From NCBI GenBank assembly GCA_018267955.1, contig JAFDXL010000010.1, positions 186,001 through 250,000 on the forward strand: 64,000 bases of DNA, given 5' to 3'. The stretch is from Bacteroidota bacterium. Its GTDB lineage: Bacteria; Bacteroidota; Bacteroidia; Chitinophagales; Chitinophagaceae. The notes under the pieces were generated by a model. That model did no database searches and had not been told where the DNA came from. It was given only the letters and a program-made list of their open reading frames with translations. The position numbers and the translations under genes are program-made. Positions 36,103-44,342 of the stretch are shown piece by piece. Numbering within the stretch: the stretch's first letter is position 1; each line of letters begins with the position of its first letter.

Positions 36103-37374
36103 ATGTCTTCTCAGAAAATAACCATGGGTGCGAACGGTAAAGTTAATGTACCCGACAATCCAATCATTCCATTTATAGAAGGTGACGGTATCGGCCCCGA
36201 TGTATGGAGCGCCAGTAAAAAAGTACTGGATGCAGCCGTAGAAAAATGCTATGGCGGCAAGCGCAAAATAGAATGGAAAGAAATGCTAGCAGGCGAAAAA
36301 GCCTTTAAGCAAACCGGAGAATGGTTACCAAAAGAGACCCTGGATATAGCAAAAGAATACCTTGTATCTATAAAAGGCCCATTGACCACGCCCGTAGGCG
36401 GTGGCATCCGTTCGCTGAACGTAGCGCTGCGCCAGGAACTGGACCTGTATGTATGCCTTCGCCCGGTACAATGGTTCCATGGTGTACCGTCACCGGTAGT
36501 ACATCCTGAGAATGTAGACATGGTGATCTTCCGCGAGAATACGGAAGATATCTATGCAGGTATCGAATTCAACTACGATACACCGGAAGCAAAGAAATTA
36601 TTGGCCTTCCTTACGGATGAACTGGGAGCAGGCAAGAAAATACGTTTCCCCGAAACTACTTCGCTGGGTATCAAACCTGTTTCTAAAGAAGGATCTGAGC
36701 GCCTGGTTCGTGCCGCTATCGCATATGCGCTGGAGCACAAACGTCCATCTGTTACGCTGGTGCACAAAGGCAATATCATGAAGTTTACCGAAGGTGGATT
36801 CAAAACTTGGGGTTATGCTGTTGCCGAAAAAGAGTTTACCGATAAGGTATATACATGGGATCAATGGGAAAAGACCAAGAAAGAAAAAGGTGAAGAGATT
36901 GCCAATGAAGAAATGAAGCATGCCGTAGCAGATGGCAAGCTCATCGTTAAAGATGTGATCGCTGACAACTTCCTCCAACAAATACTACTGGCACCTAAGG
37001 ATTATTCTGTAGTTGCTACGCTTAACCTGAACGGTGACTATATATCTGATGCACTGGCTGCGGCGGTAGGCGGCATCGGAATAGCACCGGGCGCTAATAT
37101 CAACTACCTGACCGGCCACGCTGTATTTGAAGCTACCCACGGTACTGCTCCACGCTTTGCCAATACAGATACCATGAACCCATCGAGCCTGCTGCTGAGC
37201 GGTGTAATGATGCTCGAATACATGGGCTGGAAAGAAGCTGCAGACTGCATATTGAACGCGCTTAGTGTTACCATCAAACGCAAAAGGGTTACAATAGACT
37301 TTTATAACCTGATGCATGATGCCACTTTATTAAAAACAAGCGAATTTGCATTGGAGCTGATCAAGAATCTCTAA
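36103..37374 (+). CDS. icd: Isocitrate dehydrogenase, bacterial (E. coli Icd-like) type
   Basis: A 423-aa IDH of the E. coli type, a different family branch from the one at 10185. It has G-D-G-I-G-P-D, the substrate loop [18 protein letters not shown], and the cofactor segment [15 protein letters not shown]. Against E. coli Icd from memory, the NADP determinants K344, Y345, V351, Y391 and R395 are here R, F, M, I and N. R344 still suggests NADP, but specificity is uncertain. It overlaps deoC by one base. TAACTTCG at 36067 is a weak promoter candidate. Confidence 0.92.
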   Translation: MSSQKITMGANGKVNVPDNPIIPFIEGDGIGPDVWSASKKVLDAAVEKCYGGKRKIEWKEMLAGEKAFKQTGEWLPKETLDIAKEYLVSIKGPLTTPVGGGIRSLNVALRQELDLYVCLRPVQWFHGVPSPVVHPENVDMVIFRENTEDIYAGIEFNYDTPEAKKLLAFLTDELGAGKKIRFPETTSLGIKPVSKEGSERLVRAAIAYALEHKRPSVTLVHKGNIMKFTEGGFKTWGYAVAEKEFTDKVYTWDQWEKTKKEKGEEIANEEMKHAVADGKLIVKDVIADNFLQQILLAPKDYSVVATLNLNGDYISDALAAAVGGIGIAPGANINYLTGHAVFEATHGTAPRFANTDTMNPSSLLLSGVMMLEYMGWKEAADCILNALSVTIKRKRVTIDFYNLMHDATLLKTSEFALELIKNL

Positions 37375-38036
37375 TGATTGATATTGCCAGTTATATTGAC
37401 CATACCATATTAAAGCCAACGACAAAGCCGGACGATATCGTTCGGCTTTGTGCAGAAGCTAAAGAGTATGGCTTTGCAGCTGTATGCGTACCACCCTACT
37501 ATGTAGCAGCCGCCATTAATATACTACAGGGAAGCGGTGTGCATATAGCAACGGTGATAGGTTTCCCATTCGGATATAGTACCACTGCAGCAAAGCTGGC
37601 AGAAATAAGTGCAGCAATAGATGCAGGTGCCACTGAACTGGACGTTGTACATGATCTTGCAGCCCTGAAATCGGGCGACTGGCAATACCTGCAACAAGAG
37701 ATAAAAGCATGTACAGACCTCGTTCATAGTCATGGCTGCATCATAAAAGTGATCATAGAATCGGGAGTATTAACAGATGATGAGATCATGAAATGTTGCG
37801 AGGTATATAGTGCTGCGGGTGTTGACTTTATGAAAACGTCCACGGGCTATGCAGAAACCGGCGCTACCATTCATGCAGTACAATTAATGCGAGAGCACCT
37901 TCCTGCAGAGATTGCCATCAAGGCTTCCGGTGGTATTCGTACCTTTGCTTTTGCAGAAGAATTGATCAATGCAGGAGCTACCCGCATCGGCACCTCTTCC
38001 GGCATAGCTATAGTAAAAGAAAGTAAAGAACCGTAG
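37374..38036 (+). CDS. deoC: Deoxyribose-phosphate aldolase
   Basis: A 220-aa class I aldolase that splits 2-deoxyribose-5-phosphate into glyceraldehyde-3-phosphate and acetaldehyde. It has Y-I-D-H-T-I-L-K-P, E-L-D-V-V-H-D, the Schiff-base Lys in F-M-K-T-S-T-G-Y, and K-A-S-G-G-I-R. Its ATG shares one base with the IDH stop (TAATG), which couples translation of the two. Confidence 0.95.
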   Translation: MIDIASYIDHTILKPTTKPDDIVRLCAEAKEYGFAAVCVPPYYVAAAINILQGSGVHIATVIGFPFGYSTTAAKLAEISAAIDAGATELDVVHDLAALKSGDWQYLQQEIKACTDLVHSHGCIIKVIIESGVLTDDEIMKCCEVYSAAGVDFMKTSTGYAETGATIHAVQLMREHLPAEIAIKASGGIRTFAFAEELINAGATRIGTSSGIAIVKESKEP

Positions 38037-38049
38037 ATTAGCATAAGAG

Positions 38050-38496
38050 ATGAAACAATTTGCCTGTTGTATATTATTTATCTTATCCGCATTTGCCATG
38101 CCGGCAAAAGCCCAGATACATGTAAATGAAAATGCAGGCACAGCCATCGCCTCCACTACAGGCGTGGTGATGCATTCTGACCCGAGGCTGGCTATACTGC
38201 TGAAGAAATACAGAAATGTACAATTAGGTGTTATCCGTTCGGGCAGAGGCTACCGTGTGCAGATATATAATGGCAACGACCGTGTTAAAGCAAACCAGAT
38301 ACGTGTTGACTTTATGCGGAGATATCCTAATGTAAGAACCTACCTCACCTATGTACAACCACAGTTCCGCGTTAAAGTGGGCGATTTTACATCGCGCGGA
38401 GAAGCCTATAAGTTTTATGTTGAGGTCAGTAATATCTACGACCCTTGTATGATAGTACCCGACATTGTTGTTATCAATACACTGAAAGATGATTAA
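38050..38496 (+). CDS. Exported SPOR-domain-like protein
   Basis: A 148-aa protein with a signal peptide (MKQFACCILFILSAFAMPAKAQ) and a C-terminal SPOR-like domain: G-Y-R-V-Q-I-Y-N-G-N-D, A-N-Q-I-R-V-D-F-M-R-R-Y-P and F-R-V-K-V-G-D-F-T-S-R-G-E-A. SPOR domains bind denuded peptidoglycan glycan strands. It starts 13 bp after deoC and overlaps the next gene by 8 bp. It is probably periplasmic and cell-wall associated. Confidence 0.85.
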   Translation: MKQFACCILFILSAFAMPAKAQIHVNENAGTAIASTTGVVMHSDPRLAILLKKYRNVQLGVIRSGRGYRVQIYNGNDRVKANQIRVDFMRRYPNVRTYLTYVQPQFRVKVGDFTSRGEAYKFYVEVSNIYDPCMIVPDIVVINTLKDD

Positions 38497-39673
38497 CCGC
38501 ATACGCGAAAAAGCAGAACAGCATTTTCCTGAAGTACAGGCAATACGCCACCATATACATACCTACCCCGAGCTTTCTTTTGAAGAACATAATACCGCTG
38601 CATTCATATCGCGCCAGCTGACCAGCTGGGGTATAGAGCACCAGACAGGCATAGCCGGTACCGGCATTGTTGCACTGATAAAAGGAAAGAACCCGGATAG
38701 CAAATGCATAGCACTGCGTGCAGATATGGATGCACTACCTATACAGGAAGCAAACGACACCAGCTATCGTTCTCAAAACGATGGCATAATGCACGCATGC
38801 GGACATGATGTGCATACCAGTTGCTTGCTCGGCACAGCAAAAGTGCTGAACGAATTAAAGGATGAATTTGAAGGTACACTGAAGTTGATATTTCAACCGG
38901 GAGAAGAAAAACACCCCGGTGGCGCCAGCCTGATGATAGAAGCCGGTGTGCTGGAAAATCCTAAACCACAGGCTATATACGCGCTGCACGTGTATCCACA
39001 CCTGCCATCGGGAACCGCAGGCTTCCGTGCAGGACAATATATGGCCAGTGCAGATGAAATATATGTAACCATTGAAGGCAAAGGCGGACATGCTGCCCTG
39101 CCCCATCAAACAATAGATCCGATCGCTATTGCTGCGCAAGTGATCACCGGCCTGCAGCAGGTAGTATCGCGCAAAAGCAACCCACTGATGCCAAGTGTGC
39201 TCACATTCGGCATGATCAAAGGAGGCTTTGCTACCAATGTAGTACCTGACAAAGTAGAGATGATGGGTACGCTGCGCACTATGGATGAAAAATGGCGTGC
39301 TGAGGCCCGTAAATGGATAAAAGACATTATAGAACAAACCTGTAATGCCTACGGCGCTAAGGCAATAGTAGATATGCCACCGGGTTATCCTTCTCTATAC
39401 AATGACCCTGCGACATCAAACCAGGCAGAAGATTGGGCCAAAGAATACCTGGGCAAAGAGAAAGTACATACGCTGGATATGCGCATGGCCGGCGAAGACT
39501 TTAGCTTTTATACGCACCACATGCCGGGCTGTTTCTTTAGAATAGGTACCAATAAAAACAATGAGCAATTTACCGCACCGGTACATAACGCCAAGTTTGA
39601 CATTGATGAGGAAGCTATGAAAACCGGCGTGGGCTTATTTAGCTGGATAGCATATAACGCTTTGAAAAAATAA
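38489..39673 (+). CDS. M20-family amidohydrolase
   Basis: A 394-aa metallopeptidase-family amidohydrolase of the hippurate/IAA-amino-acid/N-acetyldiaminopimelate deacetylase group. Metal ligands sit in H-A-C-G-H-D-V-H, Q-P-G-E-E-K, A-L-H-V-Y-P and the C-terminal M-A-G-E-D-F-S-F-Y. The dimerisation domain (about residues 185-300) is present, with G-K-G-G-H-A-A-L-P-H. It probably hydrolyses N-acyl amino acids. It overlaps the SPOR gene by 8 bp. The substrate cannot be told from sequence alone. Confidence 0.9.
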   Translation: MINRIREKAEQHFPEVQAIRHHIHTYPELSFEEHNTAAFISRQLTSWGIEHQTGIAGTGIVALIKGKNPDSKCIALRADMDALPIQEANDTSYRSQNDGIMHACGHDVHTSCLLGTAKVLNELKDEFEGTLKLIFQPGEEKHPGGASLMIEAGVLENPKPQAIYALHVYPHLPSGTAGFRAGQYMASADEIYVTIEGKGGHAALPHQTIDPIAIAAQVITGLQQVVSRKSNPLMPSVLTFGMIKGGFATNVVPDKVEMMGTLRTMDEKWRAEARKWIKDIIEQTCNAYGAKAIVDMPPGYPSLYNDPATSNQAEDWAKEYLGKEKVHTLDMRMAGEDFSFYTHHMPGCFFRIGTNKNNEQFTAPVHNAKFDIDEEAMKTGVGLFSWIAYNALKK

Positions 39674-39677
39674 AACC

Positions 39678-40103
39678 ATGGAAAAGTTTCACCTAACAGA
39701 ACTCGCCAACAAATTATTTATGTACACAGATGCGCAACGCTGGCAGGATCTGCTGGACGAAGTATTTGTGGAAGAACTTTGGTTTGACATGTCGTCTGCA
39801 GGTGGCGGTGAACCACGTAAGCTACCGGCTGCAGAACTATGCGATATGTGGGCCGAAGGATTTAAGGGACTGGATGAGGTACATCACCAGGCGGGTCACT
39901 ACCTGATAGATGTAAGAAAAGAGGAAGCTTCCATCTTCGCATACGCAGTAGCATACCATTATAAGAATAGCGCCGTAAACGGAAAGACAAGAGTATTTGT
40001 AGGCAGTTATGATCTCAATGCCATCAACACATCAAAAGGCTGGAGACTGAACCAATTCAAATACAATTTGAAATTTATAGACGGGAACGCTAATCTAGAC
40101 TAA
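39678..40103 (+). CDS. NTF2-like (SnoaL-type) protein
   Basis: A 141-aa protein with the NTF2-like alpha+beta cone pattern: an N-terminal helix pair (LTELANKLFMYTDAQRWQDLLDEVF), a strand-rich middle (H-H-Q-A-G-H-Y-L-I-D-V) and a final W-R-L-N-Q-F-K-Y-N-L-K-F. SnoaL-like proteins include cyclases, isomerases and ligand-binding proteins, so no activity is assigned. It follows the amidohydrolase by 4 bp and converges with the KAS gene 5 bp away. Confidence 0.75.
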   Translation: MEKFHLTELANKLFMYTDAQRWQDLLDEVFVEELWFDMSSAGGGEPRKLPAAELCDMWAEGFKGLDEVHHQAGHYLIDVRKEEASIFAYAVAYHYKNSAVNGKTRVFVGSYDLNAINTSKGWRLNQFKYNLKFIDGNANLD

Positions 40104-40108
40104 GCAGA

Positions 40109-41257
40109 TTACGCCTTAGCCCAGATGGCTGTTGCATTGCTGCCGCCAAATCCGGAGGCTGTCTTTAATACATAATTGATCTCAGCCGGCGTTGCAGCAG
40201 TAGTAATACTTATAGACACCGGCACTCCATGTTCTTCATACCCTATGGTAGGTATCAATTCCTGGTGCTGGATACTTTCAATAACCAATACACTTTCTAA
40301 CACACCGGCAGCGCCCAGCGTGTGCCCTGTATATCCTTTGGTACTGTGAACCGGGGTAGTTGCAAATCCACACAGATCAAAAGCACGCGCCTCCATTTCA
40401 TCATTATACTTTGTTGCAGTACCATGTGCTGATATCATATCAATTTTGCTAGCATCAAGCTTTGCTTCGTTCAACGCAGCATGAATAGCCAGTCCCAATT
40501 CTTCACCCGTACGGGAAGGGCCTGAAATATGATTGGCATCGTTGGAAGAACTACCTGCAATGATCTTTGCCAATGGAATATGCAGATCATCTGTAGATAA
40601 TATTACTGTAGCGGCAGCCTCACCTAAATTTATACCAGACCTTGCGGCATCAAATGGACGGCATGCCTGCTTATCTATTGCATGGAATGACTGGAAGCCG
40701 CTCAGCACAAATTTGGTAAGCCGATCGCAACCAATAACGATGGCATTTTTGTACCGGCCAGATTGCAATAACCGCATAGCATATACGGATGCTAAAACGC
40801 CGGAAACACAGGCATGAGAGATCACCTGCGGCTTTACGTTATCAAACCCTAAAGCATTTGATATAACCCCTGCACTATGCGCCAGCGAAACCCGCTCATC
40901 ATCAATGCGATCCAGTAATTCTACATTCCCTTTTGTAGTGGACAATAAGACGATGGTCTCATTGGGATTCAGCGGTTCATCTAATTGCTCTAATGCCTGC
41001 TTTGTAGAAAACATGGCAAGTTGCTCAAAAGGCGTAAGCGACTGCCCGGTTTTGGACCGTTCCTGTATATATTGCCATTGTGCAACATCCAGTTTAGAAG
41101 CCCAGAAGGGAAGTTTGCTGAAAGCTTCGTCGCTGTACTCTTTTACACCACGGGTACCGGACATGATGGCCTGCCAGTGTGCATGAGTATCTAAACCCAA
41201 TGCACTGGTGATATTAGTAGCTATTGCATATACCGATTTCCTCACTTGTTCAGCCAT
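40109..41257 (-). CDS. Beta-ketoacyl-ACP synthase of the ACP operon
   Basis: A 382-aa FabB/FabF-like condensing enzyme. The nucleophilic Cys is in S-H-A-C-V-S-G, and the catalytic His residues are in S-A-H-G-T-A-T-K-Y-N-D and G-Y-T-G-H-T-L-G-A-A-G. All three catalytic residues are present, so it should be active and not a chain-length-factor-like subunit. ATG 41257 overlaps the thioesterase by 16 bp; GTG 41245 gives a 4-bp GTGA overlap and is equally plausible. It is the last gene of the six-gene ACP operon. Confidence 0.88.
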   Translation of the reverse strand: MAEQVRKSVYAIATNITSALGLDTHAHWQAIMSGTRGVKEYSDEAFSKLPFWASKLDVAQWQYIQERSKTGQSLTPFEQLAMFSTKQALEQLDEPLNPNETIVLLSTTKGNVELLDRIDDERVSLAHSAGVISNALGFDNVKPQVISHACVSGVLASVYAMRLLQSGRYKNAIVIGCDRLTKFVLSGFQSFHAIDKQACRPFDAARSGINLGEAAATVILSTDDLHIPLAKIIAGSSSNDANHISGPSRTGEELGLAIHAALNEAKLDASKIDMISAHGTATKYNDEMEARAFDLCGFATTPVHSTKGYTGHTLGAAGVLESVLVIESIQHQELIPTIGYEEHGVPVSISITTAATPAEINYVLKTASGFGGSNATAIWAKA

Positions 41258-41667
41258 TTTTCTTTCCAATCGAGCATGAATTGCGGATAGTTCCACATTA
41301 ACTCAAGACTCTCTTTATCCATGAATACCTGCGTAGAAGTGCCTGTTGCTACTTTTTCATCGGTATCCAGGTCGTATATAGCATAATGGAAAATAAGCTT
41401 CGCTGCCTGGCAATCTTCATATGTTGTCTGCAACCTTATCTTGTGCCCATATCGCAGTATACGCTTATAATCGCAACTGATCTTAACAATAGGCACAACG
41501 ATATTACTCCTGTAAAAATCGAGATAGCGAAGCCCATAAGCCTCCCCGAAAGCCTCTCGGCCATCTTCAAAATATCTTATAAAATGTCCATGCCACACGA
41601 TACCCAGGGGATCCGCTTCGCTAAACTTCACTACCAGTTCGGTGGTATGTGTCAGAGTTTTATTCAA
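41242..41667 (-). CDS. YbgC/4HBT-like acyl thioesterase
   Basis: A 141-aa hotdog-fold thioesterase. The active-site region S-E-A-D-P-L-G-I-V-W-H-G-H-F-I-R-Y-F-E-D-G-R-E matches the 4-hydroxybenzoyl-CoA thioesterase/YbgC pattern with the catalytic Asp. It would release or proofread acyl chains from ACP or CoA. Its TGA overlaps the KAS start region. It follows an exported protein of unknown function in the ACP operon. Confidence 0.87.
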   Translation of the reverse strand: MNKTLTHTTELVVKFSEADPLGIVWHGHFIRYFEDGREAFGEAYGLRYLDFYRSNIVVPIVKISCDYKRILRYGHKIRLQTTYEDCQAAKLIFHYAIYDLDTDEKVATGTSTQVFMDKESLELMWNYPQFMLDWKEKWLNK

Positions 41668-41678
41668 AATGCTTTTTC

Positions 41679-42314
41679 CTATTTATTCTTCCAATCATTC
41701 CAGTCGTCCTTCACATCTTTCAGCACATTATAGAACGTTTTAGCCCAATAATTGCGAAAACCGAATCCGCCCGCTTTACCTTCCATCTGTTTTGTAAGCA
41801 AAACAGTCTTTGATTTCATATCTACAAAGGTAACCCACATAGAGGCATGTTCCCTGCCTTTGCTCATGCCCTCTACAAAGAACATCATACCAATACCGGA
41901 CTTCCCTTTGAAATCATATTTTTTAACAAGTGCCGCCACTTTTTGTTCGCTTAATGCCTGGTACAAGTTACCATCGTTCTCAAAGAAATTACCCTTTAGG
42001 CTATTGTTAACTTTTTCGGTGATATCAATAGCATAATCTACCTCCGTCCGTCCCACGGCATCTGCTACTTTATACTTGTCTTTTTCCTTGATGAAAAGCT
42101 CATTCCAGCTAGGGAAAAATTTATCCCGGAGTTGACTATTGGTGATCTCACCGGCATCTTTCCACTGAGTGGCCTCACCAATAAATTTCATTTGCGAAAA
42201 ATCGAGCCCCAGCCATGTTACGGTCTGATTAGCGTCAAACAAATCAGGCTTTTTCTGCGCAAAGGAAGTGGTTGCCAGTAAAAGGCAGCATACAAAGAAC
42301 AATAACTTTTTCAT
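41679..42314 (-). CDS. Exported hypothetical protein of the ACP operon
   Basis: A 211-aa protein. MKKLLFF at 42314 is chosen because it starts a signal peptide ending T-S-F-A-Q; the frame is open upstream. The mature part has no motif I recognise. It has alternating helix and strand segments and ends in a charged D-W-N-D-W-K-N-K. It sits between the hotdog protein and the thioesterase with short gaps, so it probably serves the same pathway at the cell envelope, for instance in handling the lipid product. That is inference from position only. Confidence 0.7.
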   Translation of the reverse strand: MKKLLFFVCCLLLATTSFAQKKPDLFDANQTVTWLGLDFSQMKFIGEATQWKDAGEITNSQLRDKFFPSWNELFIKEKDKYKVADAVGRTEVDYAIDITEKVNNSLKGNFFENDGNLYQALSEQKVAALVKKYDFKGKSGIGMMFFVEGMSKGREHASMWVTFVDMKSKTVLLTKQMEGKAGGFGFRNYWAKTFYNVLKDVKDDWNDWKNK

Positions 42315-42324
42315 ATGTGTGATT

Positions 42325-42741
42325 TTATGATTCCTGTAAGAAGATCTTAAGTTCACAATTTGCTATTTCCTTATTGTTAAGATATATCCTGCCCTGTACA
42401 ATATGTACGTTCAATACCTGGTTGAGAAAATTCACCTCCGTTTTGATGGTATCGCCAACCTTTGGTAGTTCTATAATATTCAAATTCTTTAAAGCACCAA
42501 TAAAACCCACAGGCGCAGGTTTACCCGCAAGCTGCGCGTAATAGCCGGTACCCGCTGCCGCGGTTTGTGCCATATTCTCTACCAGGCCCGGCTCTGTAAA
42601 ACGTCCCTCGTTCACAAAAAGATGTCCGTCCCTGATGTGGAGTGTGGTAACAGACAATTTTTCATCGGCAGAAACAATATCATCTATCATCACGAACGGA
42701 GTCCGTTGCGGAATAAAACTGGTTATATCTGCTGTTTTCAT
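42325..42741 (-). CDS. Hotdog-fold 3-hydroxyacyl-ACP dehydratase-like protein, His replaced by Gln
   Basis: A 138-aa single hotdog domain related to FabZ/ApeP. The start at 42741 forms an ATGA overlap with the acyltransferase stop. In FabZ the catalytic His is in P-H-R-Y-P-F; here the aligned segment is P-Q-R-T-P-F, with Gln12. The Glu of the L-x-E-x-x-A-Q motif is kept (Glu55 in L-V-E-N-M-A-Q). I recall PQ-x-P-F versions in other Bacteroidota, so it may be a family trait. Activity as a dehydratase is doubtful. Confidence 0.78.
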   Translation of the reverse strand: MKTADITSFIPQRTPFVMIDDIVSADEKLSVTTLHIRDGHLFVNEGRFTEPGLVENMAQTAAAGTGYYAQLAGKPAPVGFIGALKNLNIIELPKVGDTIKTEVNFLNQVLNVHIVQGRIYLNNKEIANCELKIFLQES

Positions 42742-43625
42742 TTTTTCCAAAAGTCAAAATAGTTAAACCACTGTTCCGGGTATTGTTTCAGCATTTTTTC
42801 CAGGAGGGCTACATAGTCGTCCAGCATTCGTTCCATTCCCGTCGTACCTCTGCCTTCGTATACCTTTCCCGGATATGCATAAAAATGGTAATGAAAATTA
42901 GTCTCTTTGAAAGCAAAAACAAAGCAAACAGGTGCTTTTAATTTAGAAGCCAAAATAAATGGCCCTGCAGGGAATAATGCATTTTCTCCGAGGAACTCGT
43001 GTTCCATTGTCCTGTTGCCAGGCCTGAAACGGTCGGCATGCAGGCATATCAGTTCATTCCTGTTGAGTGCAGCCGACATCTCGTATATATGCGACTGATC
43101 TTCGCGGATGTAAATGATATTAAAAGAGCGCTTACTGTCAAATTGCTCCATATAAGCCTTCATCTGCTCCCCTTCCCCATCGTACATCACAATATTGATA
43201 GGTGCTTCCACACGTTTCAATAAGTGGCCTGCCACTTCCCAATTACCAAGATGCGCACTTACCAGCACCCCACCCTTACCATCCTTTACCAATTGCTCAA
43301 TATGCTCTACGCCCTCATGCGCAAAAGTGAGTGGCGTTTGCATACCTGCCAATACCGCAATCTTATCTATCAGCGTTTGTCCGAAGATGATGATGTTTCG
43401 TTTGATATAGCGATTGGTTGTGCGCTTATCAAAACCCATGCGCTGCCTGTAAAGATATTGCAGCGGTGCTGTAGCCGACTTTACAAAAAGCCTGTAATAA
43501 AGGGTAACAAAATGTAGTAAAGCGTAGGCAGGCTTCAGCCCGCCGGCTTTTAATAATGCTACAAATATCCTGTAACCTAATGGAGTACCTTTAGAGCGTC
43601 CCTGCCAGGTAGCTGTATCAGGCAT
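42738..43625 (-). CDS. LpxL/HtrB-like lysophospholipid/lipid A-type acyltransferase
   Basis: A 295-aa acyltransferase. The catalytic H-x4-E/D motif is H-L-G-N-W-E (His125, Glu130). Later blocks, H-A-D-R-F-R-P-G-N and F-P-A-G-P-F-I-L-A, match the LpxL/HtrB family. It would move an acyl chain from ACP to an acceptor. Homologues occur in aryl polyene and flexirubin clusters. It overlaps the ACP gene by 8 bp and the hotdog gene by 4 bp, so the three are translationally coupled. Confidence 0.85.
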   Translation of the reverse strand: MPDTATWQGRSKGTPLGYRIFVALLKAGGLKPAYALLHFVTLYYRLFVKSATAPLQYLYRQRMGFDKRTTNRYIKRNIIIFGQTLIDKIAVLAGMQTPLTFAHEGVEHIEQLVKDGKGGVLVSAHLGNWEVAGHLLKRVEAPINIVMYDGEGEQMKAYMEQFDSKRSFNIIYIREDQSHIYEMSAALNRNELICLHADRFRPGNRTMEHEFLGENALFPAGPFILASKLKAPVCFVFAFKETNFHYHFYAYPGKVYEGRGTTGMERMLDDYVALLEKMLKQYPEQWFNYFDFWKK

Positions 43626-43872
43626 TTTTTATTTGCAATCGGTTGGAAACATAATTATAGAAATCCTGGATGGTTACCATTTGCTGAAAATCTTCGGGCT
43701 TTACTTTAAAGCCGAAGTTTTGTTCTATCACCACCACCAGGTCTATATAATCAAGGCTATCCAGGTCAAGGGTTTCTTTAAGATCAGCATCAGGTTTAAT
43801 AGCAGATGCATCTACTTCAAAGTCTTCGACCATGAAATTATTGATACGATCTATTATCTCTTGTTGTTCCAT
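43618..43872 (-). CDS. Acyl carrier protein
   Basis: An 84-aa ACP with the phosphopantetheine attachment site D-S-L at Ser39 (LDLDSLDYIDLV). It is the first gene of the minus-strand operon ACP, acyltransferase, hotdog, exported protein, thioesterase, KAS. The housekeeping acpP is expected elsewhere next to fabF, so this is a dedicated carrier. The gene is separated from the 88-aa gene by a strong terminator. Confidence 0.9.
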   Translation of the reverse strand: MEQQEIIDRINNFMVEDFEVDASAIKPDADLKETLDLDSLDYIDLVVVIEQNFGFKVKPEDFQQMVTIQDFYNYVSNRLQIKNA

Positions 43873-43914
43873 TTTGATGTCAAAAACGCCGGGGTAAACG
43901 TTTTGTGTTTAAGT

Positions 43915-43957
43915 ATAAAAAATGCAGTGCCCTAAGCACCCTGCTTAAAGCACTGCA
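43915..43957 (-). terminator. Rho-independent terminator of the 88-aa gene
   Basis: TGCAGTGC (43923-43930) pairs with GCACTGCA (43950-43957), and an inner TAAGCA/TGCTTA pair nearly closes the loop. The minus strand continues with TTTTTT. It isolates the ACP operon. Confidence 0.85.
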
Positions 43958-44002
43958 AATTTAATAAAACCCTTGGGATTAATACAGTAACAAAATACAA
44001 TT

Positions 44003-44266
44003 CTAAAAATGTACATCCAGGATGCTGTTCAGCGGAATATTGGTGCCGCCTTTTATCTGTACAAACCTGTCCGTGACCGACCACACCGTGGTGCTGATAC
44101 TGCGCGCACCTTCTGTTGTTTCAAATGTAATATGCGTTTTGCTCTTGAATTCATTACCCAGGCGGGTAGCATACTGGAGCTCTCGTAACCAGCGGACGGT
44201 ATTGTCAACAAATGCGGGTACGATCTTGTACAAGGGAACATCTTCCTTTGCAATTAGGGTTGCCAT
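44003..44266 (-). CDS. Conserved small hypothetical protein
   Basis: An 87-aa cytosolic protein with no signal peptide. ATG 44266 is chosen over the adjacent ATG 44269. It has a helical N-terminal half (IVPAFVDNTVRWLRELQYATRLG) and a beta-rich C-terminal half (T-H-I-T-F-E-T-T-E-G and F-V-Q-I-K-G-G-T-N-I-P-L-N-S-I-L-D-V). The last part reads like an SH3-like or Sm-like barrel. I recall near-identical proteins in many Chitinophagaceae, so it is a real gene, but I know no function. Confidence 0.72.
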   Translation of the reverse strand: MATLIAKEDVPLYKIVPAFVDNTVRWLRELQYATRLGNEFKSKTHITFETTEGARSISTTVWSVTDRFVQIKGGTNIPLNSILDVHF

Positions 44267-44342
44267 CATATCACTTAAATCTTTATACTAAATATACGAT
44301 GTTTAATAATAAAAAACACATATAGATAAGCTAAAAATTAAA

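Noticed and set aside
41258-41296. Upstream ATG extending the KAS by 13 residues
   Set aside because: It lies well inside the thioesterase gene and adds a charged segment not found in the family.
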